A stretch of DNA of 39,194 nucleotides from assembly GCA_900547005.1 (NCBI GenBank), contig URER01000023.1, forward strand, positions 1 to 39,194. The letters run 5' to 3'. Below the pieces are notes generated by a model. The model saw only the letters and a program-made list of their open reading frames with translations. It was not told the origin of the DNA and did not search any database. A program made the position numbers and the translations under genes. Positions within the stretch are counted from its first letter, which is position 1. Each line of letters starts with the position of its first letter. This DNA is from an uncultured Prevotella sp. Lineage in GTDB: Bacteria; Bacteroidota; Bacteroidia; Bacteroidales; Bacteroidaceae. Positions 31,651-39,194 of this stretch are shown one piece after another.

Positions 31651-33753
31651 ATGAGAAAAACTTTATTGTTGGCATTTCTGACTGTAGCCATGACCGGCAC
31701 GGCAGGTAATGACGAGAGCTGTATGGCAAAAAGTGCCGCCGTTCCAATGCCGCCGTATGCAGTCTTTACAGACGGGTTCCACAAGGACATAACTCCAAAG
31801 GGCTGGCTGAGGGAGATACTCGAACGCCAGAACAACGGATTGACAAGCCATCCTGAGGCAATGTCCTATCCTTTTGATTCAAAGCTATGGGTCGGTGAGC
31901 TTGAGCGTGACTCGGAAAACAGGGGGGCTGACTGGTGGCGTTACGAGCAGACGGCTTATTATGTTGACGGTCTGACGCGCCTCGGCTATCTGCTTGATGA
32001 CGAAGGGCTTCTTGAGATTGCAAGGGCTAACGTGGACTGGGTTCTCGCACACCCGCTTCCGGCGAAAAAAGGCACGCCATACAATCCTGCAGATGTTGAC
32101 AGCGTGATGAAGAAGAACTCACAGTTCACGGCTGAGGTTTCCGAGGACCCGAAGGCGCAGGCATGGGTCAAGCGTGTCAGACAGGAGATAGAGACACAGC
32201 TTCGCATTGACTCTTACGACCGACCCGAGGGAAGGCTTGGTCCGGAGACGAAATCCATGGCGTGGCCTTTTGCCGTGTTCTTCCGTGCCATGAAAGCATA
32301 CTACGAGGCTACGGGCGACAAGCGCATACCGCAGGCTCTCGAGAAGAACTTCCTGTCGTATTCGGTGGAGGAAATGGGACGGAACCGTTTCGTGGTGAAC
32401 GTGGAAGGCATACTGTGGACATACTCCATAACAAAGAATCCGCAACTGCTTGCTCTTGCCGAGGAGGCGTGGGCGCAGAACGGTGCGGAGCTGACACAGG
32501 CTAACTGTCTGGACGACGAGGAGTTCCATATGCACGGCGTAACCATGAACGAACTTATGAAAGTGCCGATGCTTCTTTACGAATATACCGGCAAGAAGGA
32601 GTATCTGCAAGCGGCACTCCATGCCGACTACAAGATGGAGAAGGCGAATATGCTTGCCGACGGCGTGAATTCCAGTTCAGAGGGACTGGCGGGAAATGAC
32701 GAGCTTGCCAGCCATGAGACGTGCGACATCAGCGACTATACATGGACCGTCGGCTACTATCTTATGGCTACGGGTGAGGCACAGTGGGCTGATAGAATAG
32801 AGAAAGCGATGTTCAACGCTGCGCTTGGGGCCATAACAAAGGACTTCAAGAGTATGCAGTATTTCTCATGTCCCAATCAGTTCATTGCCACAGGAAACTC
32901 AAACCATAACGAGTTCAAGTACGGGCTTACGTGGATGGCATACCGTCCTATTCACGAGACGGAGTGCTGCATAGGCAATCTTCACAGATATATGCCCAAC
33001 TATGTGGCGAGGATGTGGATGAAGGATGCGCACGGTTATCCGGTCGCTGCCCTGTATGGTCCGAGTTCGGTAGTGTATGGTCTTGACAATGGCGTGACGG
33101 TCAGGGTAGAAGAGAAGACCAACTATCCGTTTGAGGAGAAGATTGATTTCGTGTTCACGTTCTTCAAGGATGGGAAAGAGATAAAGGGAAAGCAAAAAAT
33201 GGATTTCACATATCGCATACCGCAATGGTGTGCGTCTGCCGCCCCTGGCTTCAAGACCGTGAGCAAGGAGTGGAAGTCCGGCGAAGTATTTACAGTGTCG
33301 CTCCCTATGGAGCTGAAGGTTTGCGGGAATCAGTCTTCGGGAATGTATGTGGAGCGTGGGCCGATACTCTATTCTTATCCTATAGCAGCCACGGTAGAGG
33401 AAGATACTCTCGTTTATGACAACCTTGCGGGCAAGGTGTCTGGCAACCCCGACTTCAAGAGCTGGAGCATGACTCCGGCCGGCAAGTGGAATTATGCCTT
33501 GAAGGCAGACAAGCTCGACAAGATAAAAGTGAAGCATCATAAGGTCAACGGCTTCCCGTTCGACCCAGGCAACAGTCCTGTTACCGTTTCCGTTCCTGTC
33601 GCCGGTGTCAGCGGATGGACCTTGGTTGACGGGCGCTTCACACCGTCTCTGCCCGAAACCGTTGTCGCAGAAGAGGGGGGCGACACATTCATTGAACTTG
33701 TTCCCTATGGCAGTACAACGCTGCGGCTGACTACTTTCCCCGTATTGAAGTAG
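31651..33753 (+). CDS. secreted glycoside hydrolase, GH127/DUF1680 (beta-L-arabinofuranosidase-like)
   Basis: A 700-residue protein with a signal peptide at the start (MRKTLLLAFLTVAMTGTAG). It then shows PYAVFTDGFHKDITPKGWL, the usual opening of the GH127/GH146 group (PF07944), and an (alpha/alpha)6 barrel rich in Trp and Tyr. In the well-studied bifidobacterial enzyme a zinc-thiolate site is formed by one Glu and three Cys. Here HETCDIS gives E356 and C358, and HETECCIGNLHRY gives C439 and C440, so the full set is present. It should remove beta-L-arabinofuranosyl or a related terminal sugar from plant glycans. It is transcribed alone, with no SusC/D pair next to it. A palindrome array and a terminator follow the stop. 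Confidence 0.88.
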   Translation: MRKTLLLAFLTVAMTGTAGNDESCMAKSAAVPMPPYAVFTDGFHKDITPKGWLREILERQNNGLTSHPEAMSYPFDSKLWVGELERDSENRGADWWRYEQTAYYVDGLTRLGYLLDDEGLLEIARANVDWVLAHPLPAKKGTPYNPADVDSVMKKNSQFTAEVSEDPKAQAWVKRVRQEIETQLRIDSYDRPEGRLGPETKSMAWPFAVFFRAMKAYYEATGDKRIPQALEKNFLSYSVEEMGRNRFVVNVEGILWTYSITKNPQLLALAEEAWAQNGAELTQANCLDDEEFHMHGVTMNELMKVPMLLYEYTGKKEYLQAALHADYKMEKANMLADGVNSSSEGLAGNDELASHETCDISDYTWTVGYYLMATGEAQWADRIEKAMFNAALGAITKDFKSMQYFSCPNQFIATGNSNHNEFKYGLTWMAYRPIHETECCIGNLHRYMPNYVARMWMKDAHGYPVAALYGPSSVVYGLDNGVTVRVEEKTNYPFEEKIDFVFTFFKDGKEIKGKQKMDFTYRIPQWCASAAPGFKTVSKEWKSGEVFTVSLPMELKVCGNQSSGMYVERGPILYSYPIAATVEEDTLVYDNLAGKVSGNPDFKSWSMTPAGKWNYALKADKLDKIKVKHHKVNGFPFDPGNSPVTVSVPVAGVSGWTLVDGRFTPSLPETVVAEEGGDTFIELVPYGSTTLRLTTFPVLK

Positions 33754-33775
33754 CCGGTATGGATTGCAATCTCCC

Positions 33776-33910
33776 AAAAGTGGCCGAAACGGCACAGTAC
33801 TAAAGCCGAAATACTCGAGTACTAAAGCCCGAATACTCGAGTAATCAGGCCTGAAATACTCGAGTACTACACCCGAAATACTCGAGTACTATGCCCGAAT
33901 TACTCCGATA
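33776..33910. repeat. TACTCGAGTA palindrome array, copy B
   Basis: TACTCGAGTA occurs at 33812, 33834, 33857 and 33879, and a decayed form TACTCCGATA at 33901, giving the same 22, 23, 22 and 22 bp spacing as copy A. The lead-in AAGTGGCCGAAACGGC is also the same. Here it lies between the GH127 stop and its terminator, so it is probably transcribed as a 3' untranslated region. Confidence 0.9.
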
Positions 33911-33958
33911 CTTGCGCCATAGTACTAAATCAATTTGTTCTAAAACACATTTACAAAC

Positions 33959-33998
33959 AAAAAAAGTGGGAAACCCGTTTCGAGTTTCCCACTTTTTT
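33959..33998. terminator. bidirectional terminator between convergent genes
   Basis: AAAAAAGTGGGAAAC and GTTTCCCACTTTTTT form a 15-bp perfect stem around a ten-base loop, with A and T runs built in. It serves the GH127 gene and the lipoprotein gene at 34022. Confidence 0.88.
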
Positions 33999-34021
33999 AT
34001 TAATAAGGTGTATTATAACCA

Positions 34022-35509
34022 TTATTCTGCGTAGTTGATAGTCAGGGAGACTATACGGATTTGGCTCGCTGCTCCAGTTACGACAGAAGTGTTTGTGATA
34101 ACGGTACTTGCATTGTTGACTGCGCTGATTGTAACAACCTTACCGGCTGTATTTACGCTGCCGGGATTAGCCGAAATGTCTCCGCTGGCGTTGTATGTTG
34201 TTCCATTATACTCGTCAACATTGAAGATGACAGAAGCAATTTTCTTCTTTGCCGTGATGGTTACGCTGTTCTTCGGATACATACGTATGTTCTTACCGGT
34301 GTTGTAATACTTAGGCGAATTGCTGTTTCCGCCACCGTCGAATTTAAGAACCGTACCGTCTGTGAGTGTCTGCGTGCCTACTTCTGTACCGTTTTCAAGC
34401 CCCAAATCGACTGCGTTGACAGTGATAGAGTTCTCAGAGACTTCACCACCGGGATTATCATCACCGCCTTCTCCGCCTTCGTCTTTACCTTCCTTCACTG
34501 CAAAATTCTTAACTTCCCACGTGCCAGAACTTGCTGAGCAAGCGTAATAAAGAGCGAATACGACCTTCGACTTGCCGAGGATTTCTGCAGGAACAGCAGC
34601 AGAGAACTTCGTCCATGCGCTCCAGTCTCTTACCTCAGTCAGTGTGCCCGTGATGTCTTTCCATGTAGTTGTTGCCGGGTCGCCGGTATAATTGTCTGTT
34701 ACGAGCACCTTGTTTGCAATGCCGTCGATAGGCTCGCCTTCTTTTGTGGTAACGTAACGGAGAACATAGTCGAACGTAACAGTCGCCTCTTTTGATGCTG
34801 ACATATCCACGGCATTGGATACGATGTATGCCTCTGACGGTGTTGTTACCTTCGATGCGTTGTCGTAACCTGTTGCCTTTGCATATCCGTAAGAGTCGAG
34901 AACCCATGAAGTACCCTTTACAGTCTTAGGTGTGAAGACACCCCAAGAGCTTGAGAATGTTTCGCTGATATAAGTTCCGTCTGCCGGAGTATCGGGAACA
35001 TCAGGTGTGTTGCCCGGAGTCTCGCCGTTGATGGATACGGTGTAGTTGCCTGTGGTGAACTCTTTTGTGCCGTTGAAGTTGACAAGCTTACCGCAGATGA
35101 CCACCTCATCGCCCGGCTTAAGGTCGTCCTCGCCACTGAACTTGGTGCGGTTCGGGCCTTTATATCCGTTGTAAACGCGGAACTGGTCCTTTGTGGTGCC
35201 GTCGTCGGAGATATAGTATTTCAGGCTGCCGTAAGATGGATCGTAACTTCCGTTGTCCACTGAAACGACAATACCCTTAACATACATTTCCGCATCTTCG
35301 CTTCCGCCGTCTGTTATATATTTCACAGCGGCCGCTACATTGAACGGATTGGCGAGCGTACCGTCTCCCGTAGGCTCTACTACAATGCCCGGCTCGTCGG
35401 GATCGACGTTGTTGTTCGGGTCGTCATACGGAGCCGGAACGTCCTCGCAACTTGTGAATGCCAACGCTGCTATGGTCAGCATGAACATTGATTTAAATAG
35501 CTTTTTCAT
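34022..35509 (-). CDS. surface lipoprotein with OB-fold and jelly-roll (choice-of-anchor J-like) domains
   Basis: A 495-residue protein with lipoprotein leader MKKLFKSMFMLTIAALAFTSC (C21) and an acidic Asp/Pro-rich start. From about residue 45 (GDGTLANPFNVAAAVKYI) runs an OB-fold-like domain of DUF6359 type, with VKGIVVSVDNGS and GDEVVICGKLVNFNG. From about 185 (FSSSWGVFTPKTVKG) to 345 there is a beta-sandwich of choice-of-anchor-J character. After a Gly/Glu linker (GKDEGGEGGDDNPGG), a second beta-sandwich ends in SLTINYAE. The order of outer-membrane receptor, DUF5689 lipoprotein and this protein suggests that it sits with them at the cell surface to bind a ligand. The substrate is unknown; OB folds may bind glycan or nucleic acid. 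Confidence 0.78.
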   Translation of the reverse strand: MKKLFKSMFMLTIAALAFTSCEDVPAPYDDPNNNVDPDEPGIVVEPTGDGTLANPFNVAAAVKYITDGGSEDAEMYVKGIVVSVDNGSYDPSYGSLKYYISDDGTTKDQFRVYNGYKGPNRTKFSGEDDLKPGDEVVICGKLVNFNGTKEFTTGNYTVSINGETPGNTPDVPDTPADGTYISETFSSSWGVFTPKTVKGTSWVLDSYGYAKATGYDNASKVTTPSEAYIVSNAVDMSASKEATVTFDYVLRYVTTKEGEPIDGIANKVLVTDNYTGDPATTTWKDITGTLTEVRDWSAWTKFSAAVPAEILGKSKVVFALYYACSASSGTWEVKNFAVKEGKDEGGEGGDDNPGGEVSENSITVNAVDLGLENGTEVGTQTLTDGTVLKFDGGGNSNSPKYYNTGKNIRMYPKNSVTITAKKKIASVIFNVDEYNGTTYNASGDISANPGSVNTAGKVVTISAVNNASTVITNTSVVTGAASQIRIVSLTINYAE

Positions 35510-35550
35510 ATCCTTTTCGTTTTTATTGTTTCGTTAATAGATTTATTTGG

Positions 35551-36408
35551 TTAGTTGATTTCCTCCACGTCATTTTCATCGCGGATGATGATTTCCCACG
35601 AGTTGTTGAACCGCTTGATGATACCCGTGATGTTGCACTTGCCCTGCGGAAGTATCTTCGCAGCGAAATCGCTGTATGGCGAGTTGTATATCATGATGGT
35701 ATTGCCCTTGAACTCGTTGAAATACCAGCTCGCAGATTGCTTTGTATCAGGGTCGGCATACATTGAGTTTTCGTTCACATTGCGGATGGTTACGTTCTTG
35801 ATAGTACCGAGTTTGCCGGAATCCTCAAACAAATCCCATGTCGTCGAGGTCTGTGTTGCGCCGTCGGCAAATACTTCAGGCTTCACGATCTTCTTGTTTC
35901 CGGTAATCTTGAAGTGCTCCTGCCACGTGAAACGGTTCAAGCGTCCGAGGGTCGTATTGCCGTTCTTGTCTGTTGTCAGTCCGCCAACCTGAGCCTGCGA
36001 GCCATAATTTCCTACGTAAAGGTCTTTCAGGTCGATAATCACTTCGGTGCCGACCGGCAGATAGCCATAAAGTCCACCCTGTGCCACAGACACTATTATC
36101 GCGCCCGTCTCGTCCTGCAAAGGAACCTCATTATAGATGTTTCCCGAGATGTCGGTACCCGTAACTACGGCCTTTATCTTCAGGTCTTCGGTTATTTGCT
36201 CGTATCCGTATCTTGTAGTGATTTGCGTCTTGAACCTGTTCTTAAGTTCCTTGATGGTTATCACGTTCTCGTCCTTGATGTCATTGTTGCCGTATGGCGC
36301 CCCGACATTCGGAGAGTCAACTTCCGGGTCTGCGTAGCTGTCGCCCATGCACGATGCGAAAAGTGTGCATACAAGCGCTATCATTGTATATTTTATCAGC
36401 TTTTTCAT
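35551..36408 (-). CDS. DUF5689-domain surface lipoprotein
   Basis: A 285-residue lipoprotein with leader MKKLIKYTMIALVCTLFASC (C20) followed by MGDSYADPEVD. The main part fits the DUF5689 family (OB-fold-like), with ITIKELKNRF, IKAVVTGTDISGNIYNEVPLQD, IIVSVAQGGLYGYLPVGTEV and a region ending in NSWEIIIRDENDVEEIN. This family usually sits beside a TonB-dependent receptor that lacks the regulatory-like domain, exactly as here. The gap to the receptor is 12 bp and the gap to the following lipoprotein is 41 bp. Role at molecular level unknown; a capture partner of the receptor is the best guess. Confidence 0.85.
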   Translation of the reverse strand: MKKLIKYTMIALVCTLFASCMGDSYADPEVDSPNVGAPYGNNDIKDENVITIKELKNRFKTQITTRYGYEQITEDLKIKAVVTGTDISGNIYNEVPLQDETGAIIVSVAQGGLYGYLPVGTEVIIDLKDLYVGNYGSQAQVGGLTTDKNGNTTLGRLNRFTWQEHFKITGNKKIVKPEVFADGATQTSTTWDLFEDSGKLGTIKNVTIRNVNENSMYADPDTKQSASWYFNEFKGNTIMIYNSPYSDFAAKILPQGKCNITGIIKRFNNSWEIIIRDENDVEEIN

Positions 36409-36420
36409 ATCGTTATGGTT

Positions 36421-38979
36421 TTAGAATTTATATGCTATGTTGAGCATTCCGTTTGTTCCGAATGCGTAGTATTTCTTCGGGTTCTGCGAGAACTTATACG
36501 CTCTCACGTTGTTTATAGAACCCTCAGCGTTCAGAGTGTAGTCGCTTCGGCTCTGCTCATATCCTCCCGTTACGATGCTTTGGTTGTTCAGGGCGTTCGT
36601 AATCATGAGGTTAATAGAGAGGCTACCACGCTTCAGGTAAATGCTCTTACCGATTGAAAGGTCGAGCATCCAGCCGCCATGTCCCATTGCCTGACCGGGA
36701 ACTTCATAATTTCCATCATTGTCAACATTACCCATAGTCTCCAAAGTTTCGCCGTAACGCATACAAGGAGAATAAGAGAGGTAGATGCGGTCATACCAAT
36801 TGCCGTTCACATCGATGAACCATCCCTTCTGATGATAGCTCAGTCCGAGGCTTGTTGCCGTGAGCGGAGTGCCGCTCTCGCGCATACCTTTATTATATAC
36901 TACATCGGTTGTGTAGTCGGCAGAAGTAGAATGAAGATACTTCACGTCGGCGTTGTTCAGATATTTTGCATCGCTGTATGTTCCGAGTGCGCGGAAATCA
37001 AGATACGAAGTGAGCTTCACCTTCACACCTGCCTCAACCCCCATATAGGATTTCTTTATGTTTGTCATGCTCACGTATGTGAAAGAGTTCACGTCGTCGA
37101 AGTAGAAATTCTGCCATTCAGTACCGTTCGTAACGCGGTTGTAGTATGCATTGATATTGGCGTTGAGCCAAGAACCCTTATACTGGTAGCCTATCTCGCT
37201 TGTGAACAGACGTTCGTTGTGCAGGTTGGTGACGAAGTCATTGTTCATTTCCGGGGATACGAAGGCGGTCGTAATCTGCGGAGCGCGGTGCTCATATCCG
37301 AGTCCGAGCAACACAGTATGACCCTTGCCGAGAGAGAGGTTGCCGCTGAACTTAGCGCCGCCACTCAGGAATTTTGCCCTGTCGCTCTTTCCAAAAGAGT
37401 TTTCTGCGAACAAGCCGTTGCGCATACGGCCCTTGCGCTGCATATCATCGTAACCGATTTTGCCGGCTATGGTGTAGTGCAAGCGTCCTAATGTCTCCGA
37501 ATAGCTTGTCCAGAGGTTGCCCTTGCGGCCGATGAGGTCGTAGTCGTAACCGAACTTGTCGCCCTCGCCCACGAACTTAGCCGTACCGTCTGCGTGCATG
37601 GTATTGAGGTCGTACTGCACACGCGGGTCGCTTGCGGGATAAGTACCCACAGCGTATGTGTTAAGGTTATGGAACGTTGTCGCACCCAGCAAGTCCTCCA
37701 TTGTCTGATAGTGCTTGCCTATGTTCTCGCCCAACATGATGCCGGCGTTCCATACTTTGTTGTTGCCAAAGTTCTTGGTGAGTGTTGATGACAGCATGGC
37801 CGTGATGTTGTCGATGTGCTTAGCCTGTATGTAGTAGAGCGCATCCTGACCTTCTTTAGAAGCCTGAATGTTTGAATAGTACAGGCGGTCCCAGTTGATT
37901 TGTCTGCTCTCCTTCGATGAAGTCCATGCGTCGTATGCTGTGTTCCAGTCTTCGAGAGCCTGCGGCGTGCGGTAACGAGTGTCGGTCTCGTCCCAGATAT
38001 CGTAGTAGCTGCTCGGCATAGCCTTCCAATAGTCGGGATGCGGGTTCTCGCTATTGTTGTAGTTCAGCTTCGTACTCTTATACATTGAGTATTTTCCAAA
38101 CAGTGAGGTAGTCAACTTGGTGCTGCTGTTGATGTCCCAGTCCCACGTAGCGATGGCCGACGGAGCGAAGTCGTTCACCACGCGTGAGTTGCGTTTGTGT
38201 CCGTTCTGATAGCCCCAGTACGGGTTATAGTATCTGTCGTTAGCCATCCAGTAAGCCTCGTCGGTAGAAGCTCCCTGCGATGCGCGCTCCGTAGGGTTTC
38301 CCCAAGTAGAAAGAGACAGAGAATGTCCGTTGTCCCATTTCTTCTGAACGCCGAGGAAATAAGACAGCGCGTTGTAGAATGTACCCTCTACATATCCCTC
38401 TTTAGCCCAGCGATAAGTGAGGTTGGCAGCCACTGCCCATCCCCGTTTGTTGAAGCCGGATGCGTAGGTGTACATCGCACGCACGGTGTAGTTGCGGTTC
38501 GCTCCGCTCAAAGTGATGCGGTGTCCTGACGGCATACTGCCTGCGCGGAAGTTGTAGTTGTTGCTTCCCGCTGCGCCACTCATCGAGAAGTTGTTTCCCT
38601 CGAACGGCAGCGAATAGTCCACGTTGCGTGTCTGCTGGTTCAGACCGCCCACGAGCGAATAGCGGAACTGTCCGCTCTCCATATCATTGGCCAGCACGCC
38701 ATTGATATAGACATCGTTGTATTTCTGATTAAGAGCACGATAACGGAAACGTACCGGCGAGAACAGATAGCCCACTTCCGATGCGTAAACGTTAGAGTTT
38801 GAGTTCATGATGGTGACATTATCCGACATATCATCATCTTCGCCCAACTGTGCTTCGGTAAACGTGAAGGCCGACTCGTCCAAGCCTTTTGCGACAGTTC
38901 CCGAGGTTTCGGTATTCTGCGCAAACGCCAACGGACTGTAACAGAGTGCCAACACTGCAAGTTTCAGCTTTTTTTGCAT
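36421..38979 (-). CDS. TonB-dependent receptor
   Basis: An 852-residue outer-membrane protein. A signal peptide (MQKKLKLAVLALCYSPLAFA) is followed by about 50 residues with an acidic stretch (AQLGEDDDMSDNVTIM). The plug-like domain then starts at once, with the strand VRFRYRALNQKYNDVYINGV; there is no carboxypeptidase-regulatory-like domain, unlike the receptors at 16-24 kb. The remainder is a long Tyr/Asn-rich beta barrel ending KKYYAFGTNGMLNIAYKF, where the final Phe fits an outer-membrane assembly signal. It should import a ligand too large for porins, powered by TonB. It is the first of a three-gene operon with two lipoproteins. Confidence 0.88.
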   Translation of the reverse strand: MQKKLKLAVLALCYSPLAFAQNTETSGTVAKGLDESAFTFTEAQLGEDDDMSDNVTIMNSNSNVYASEVGYLFSPVRFRYRALNQKYNDVYINGVLANDMESGQFRYSLVGGLNQQTRNVDYSLPFEGNNFSMSGAAGSNNYNFRAGSMPSGHRITLSGANRNYTVRAMYTYASGFNKRGWAVAANLTYRWAKEGYVEGTFYNALSYFLGVQKKWDNGHSLSLSTWGNPTERASQGASTDEAYWMANDRYYNPYWGYQNGHKRNSRVVNDFAPSAIATWDWDINSSTKLTTSLFGKYSMYKSTKLNYNNSENPHPDYWKAMPSSYYDIWDETDTRYRTPQALEDWNTAYDAWTSSKESRQINWDRLYYSNIQASKEGQDALYYIQAKHIDNITAMLSSTLTKNFGNNKVWNAGIMLGENIGKHYQTMEDLLGATTFHNLNTYAVGTYPASDPRVQYDLNTMHADGTAKFVGEGDKFGYDYDLIGRKGNLWTSYSETLGRLHYTIAGKIGYDDMQRKGRMRNGLFAENSFGKSDRAKFLSGGAKFSGNLSLGKGHTVLLGLGYEHRAPQITTAFVSPEMNNDFVTNLHNERLFTSEIGYQYKGSWLNANINAYYNRVTNGTEWQNFYFDDVNSFTYVSMTNIKKSYMGVEAGVKVKLTSYLDFRALGTYSDAKYLNNADVKYLHSTSADYTTDVVYNKGMRESGTPLTATSLGLSYHQKGWFIDVNGNWYDRIYLSYSPCMRYGETLETMGNVDNDGNYEVPGQAMGHGGWMLDLSIGKSIYLKRGSLSINLMITNALNNQSIVTGGYEQSRSDYTLNAEGSINNVRAYKFSQNPKKYYAFGTNGMLNIAYKF

Positions 38980-39015
38980 AATACTAAAATTAAGAATTGT
39001 TATTTATTATGATTG

Positions 39016-39023
39016 CAAAGTAA
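39016..39023 (-). promoter_or_regulatory. possible -7 box of the receptor operon
   Basis: TTACTTTG on the minus strand is one mismatch from TAnnTTTG, 36 bp before the ATG at 38979. No exact -33 box. Confidence 0.4.
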
Positions 39024-39089
39024 CGAAAATATTTTGAATAAAAAAACATTTTTGACTAATATTTTACGATTGGAAGTGTATTATTGTTT

Positions 39090-39129
39090 ATAAGGAGACA
39101 GTAGACGGGAGTTTAGAAGTTCAGACAAT
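39090..39129 (+). repeat. dispersed 40-bp repeat, direct copy 1
   Basis: ATAAGGAGACAGTAGACGGG and the following 20 bases are the reverse complement of 11351-11390 with four mismatches. A related copy begins 67-68 bp further on. Confidence 0.8.
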
Positions 39130-39157
39130 GGCTCTGTGCTTCTACAATGTTGCGAGT

Positions 39158-39194
39158 ATGGAGACAGAAGACGGGAGGTCAGAAGGTCAGACAA
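39158..39194 (+). repeat. dispersed repeat, direct copy 2, cut by window edge
   Basis: ATGGAGACAGAAGACGGGAG followed by GTCAGAAGGTCAGACAA matches copy 1 with several changes. It runs into the end of the window, so the array may continue beyond it. Confidence 0.7.

Overview
This window looks like a chromosomal segment of a Bacteroidales bacterium, most likely Prevotella or a close relative (family inferred, genus not proven). The signs are SusC/TonB-type outer-membrane barrels, many lipoproteins with Bacteroidota-style leaders, promoters of the TTTG / TAnnTTTG type (clearest before rpmE2), no Shine-Dalgarno sequences, DUF5689 and Wzi proteins, and GH127.

Layout. 1-2095: an AAA-ATPase-like/PD-(D/E)XK protein of unknown role. 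2096-7535: a surface-polysaccharide operon ending in a strong hairpin terminator. It holds an ExoA-like glycosyltransferase, a PLP sugar aminotransferase, a small phosphoglycosyl transferase, a membrane-anchored FlaA1/CapD-type sugar dehydratase, and a second phosphoglycosyl transferase. 7619-9627: a Wzi-like capsule assembly protein and a lipoprotein on the other strand. 9865-10935: a secreted Gly/Arg/Ser/Asn-rich protein. 11488-16275: a polyprenol-phosphate glycosyltransferase and Mfd, separated by a dense repeat block. 16340-24506: three tandem outer-membrane barrel receptors (minus strand) behind a decapitated radical SAM/SPASM gene, itself joined to the stump of a YhcG/DUF1016 gene. 24591-26901: a sodium/solute symporter facing a WecG/TagA-family glycosyltransferase. 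26965-28877: a gene remnant, a hairpin, and a gpx-trxB redox pair. 29309-31322: a small lipoprotein, a NUC1 nuclease lipoprotein and ribosomal protein L31 type B. 31651-33753: a GH127-type glycoside hydrolase. 34022-38979: a TonB-dependent receptor with two lipoproteins (DUF5689 and an OB-fold/jelly-roll protein).

How the genes work together. The dehydratase, aminotransferase and phosphoglycosyl transferase are the steps expected for making and priming a 4-amino-4,6-dideoxy sugar on undecaprenyl phosphate. The ExoA-like enzyme would extend it, and Wzi would act at the outer membrane. Glutathione peroxidase and thioredoxin reductase form a peroxide-detoxifying pair. The receptor/lipoprotein operon is probably a surface uptake system of unknown substrate.

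The most unusual content is repetitive. (1) Two arrays, 22.6 kb apart, of the palindrome TACTCGAGTA with the same 22-23-22-22 bp spacing. (2) In-frame insertions with the same G/C-palindromic head inside mfd and inside the WecG-like gene, each followed by codon-multiple tandem repeats. (3) A large inverted repeat enclosing a 12-bp tandem array between the Dpm-like gene and mfd. (4) A roughly 40-bp dispersed repeat at 11.35 kb (inverted) and twice at the right edge. No tRNA, rRNA, CRISPR array or intact transposase was seen.
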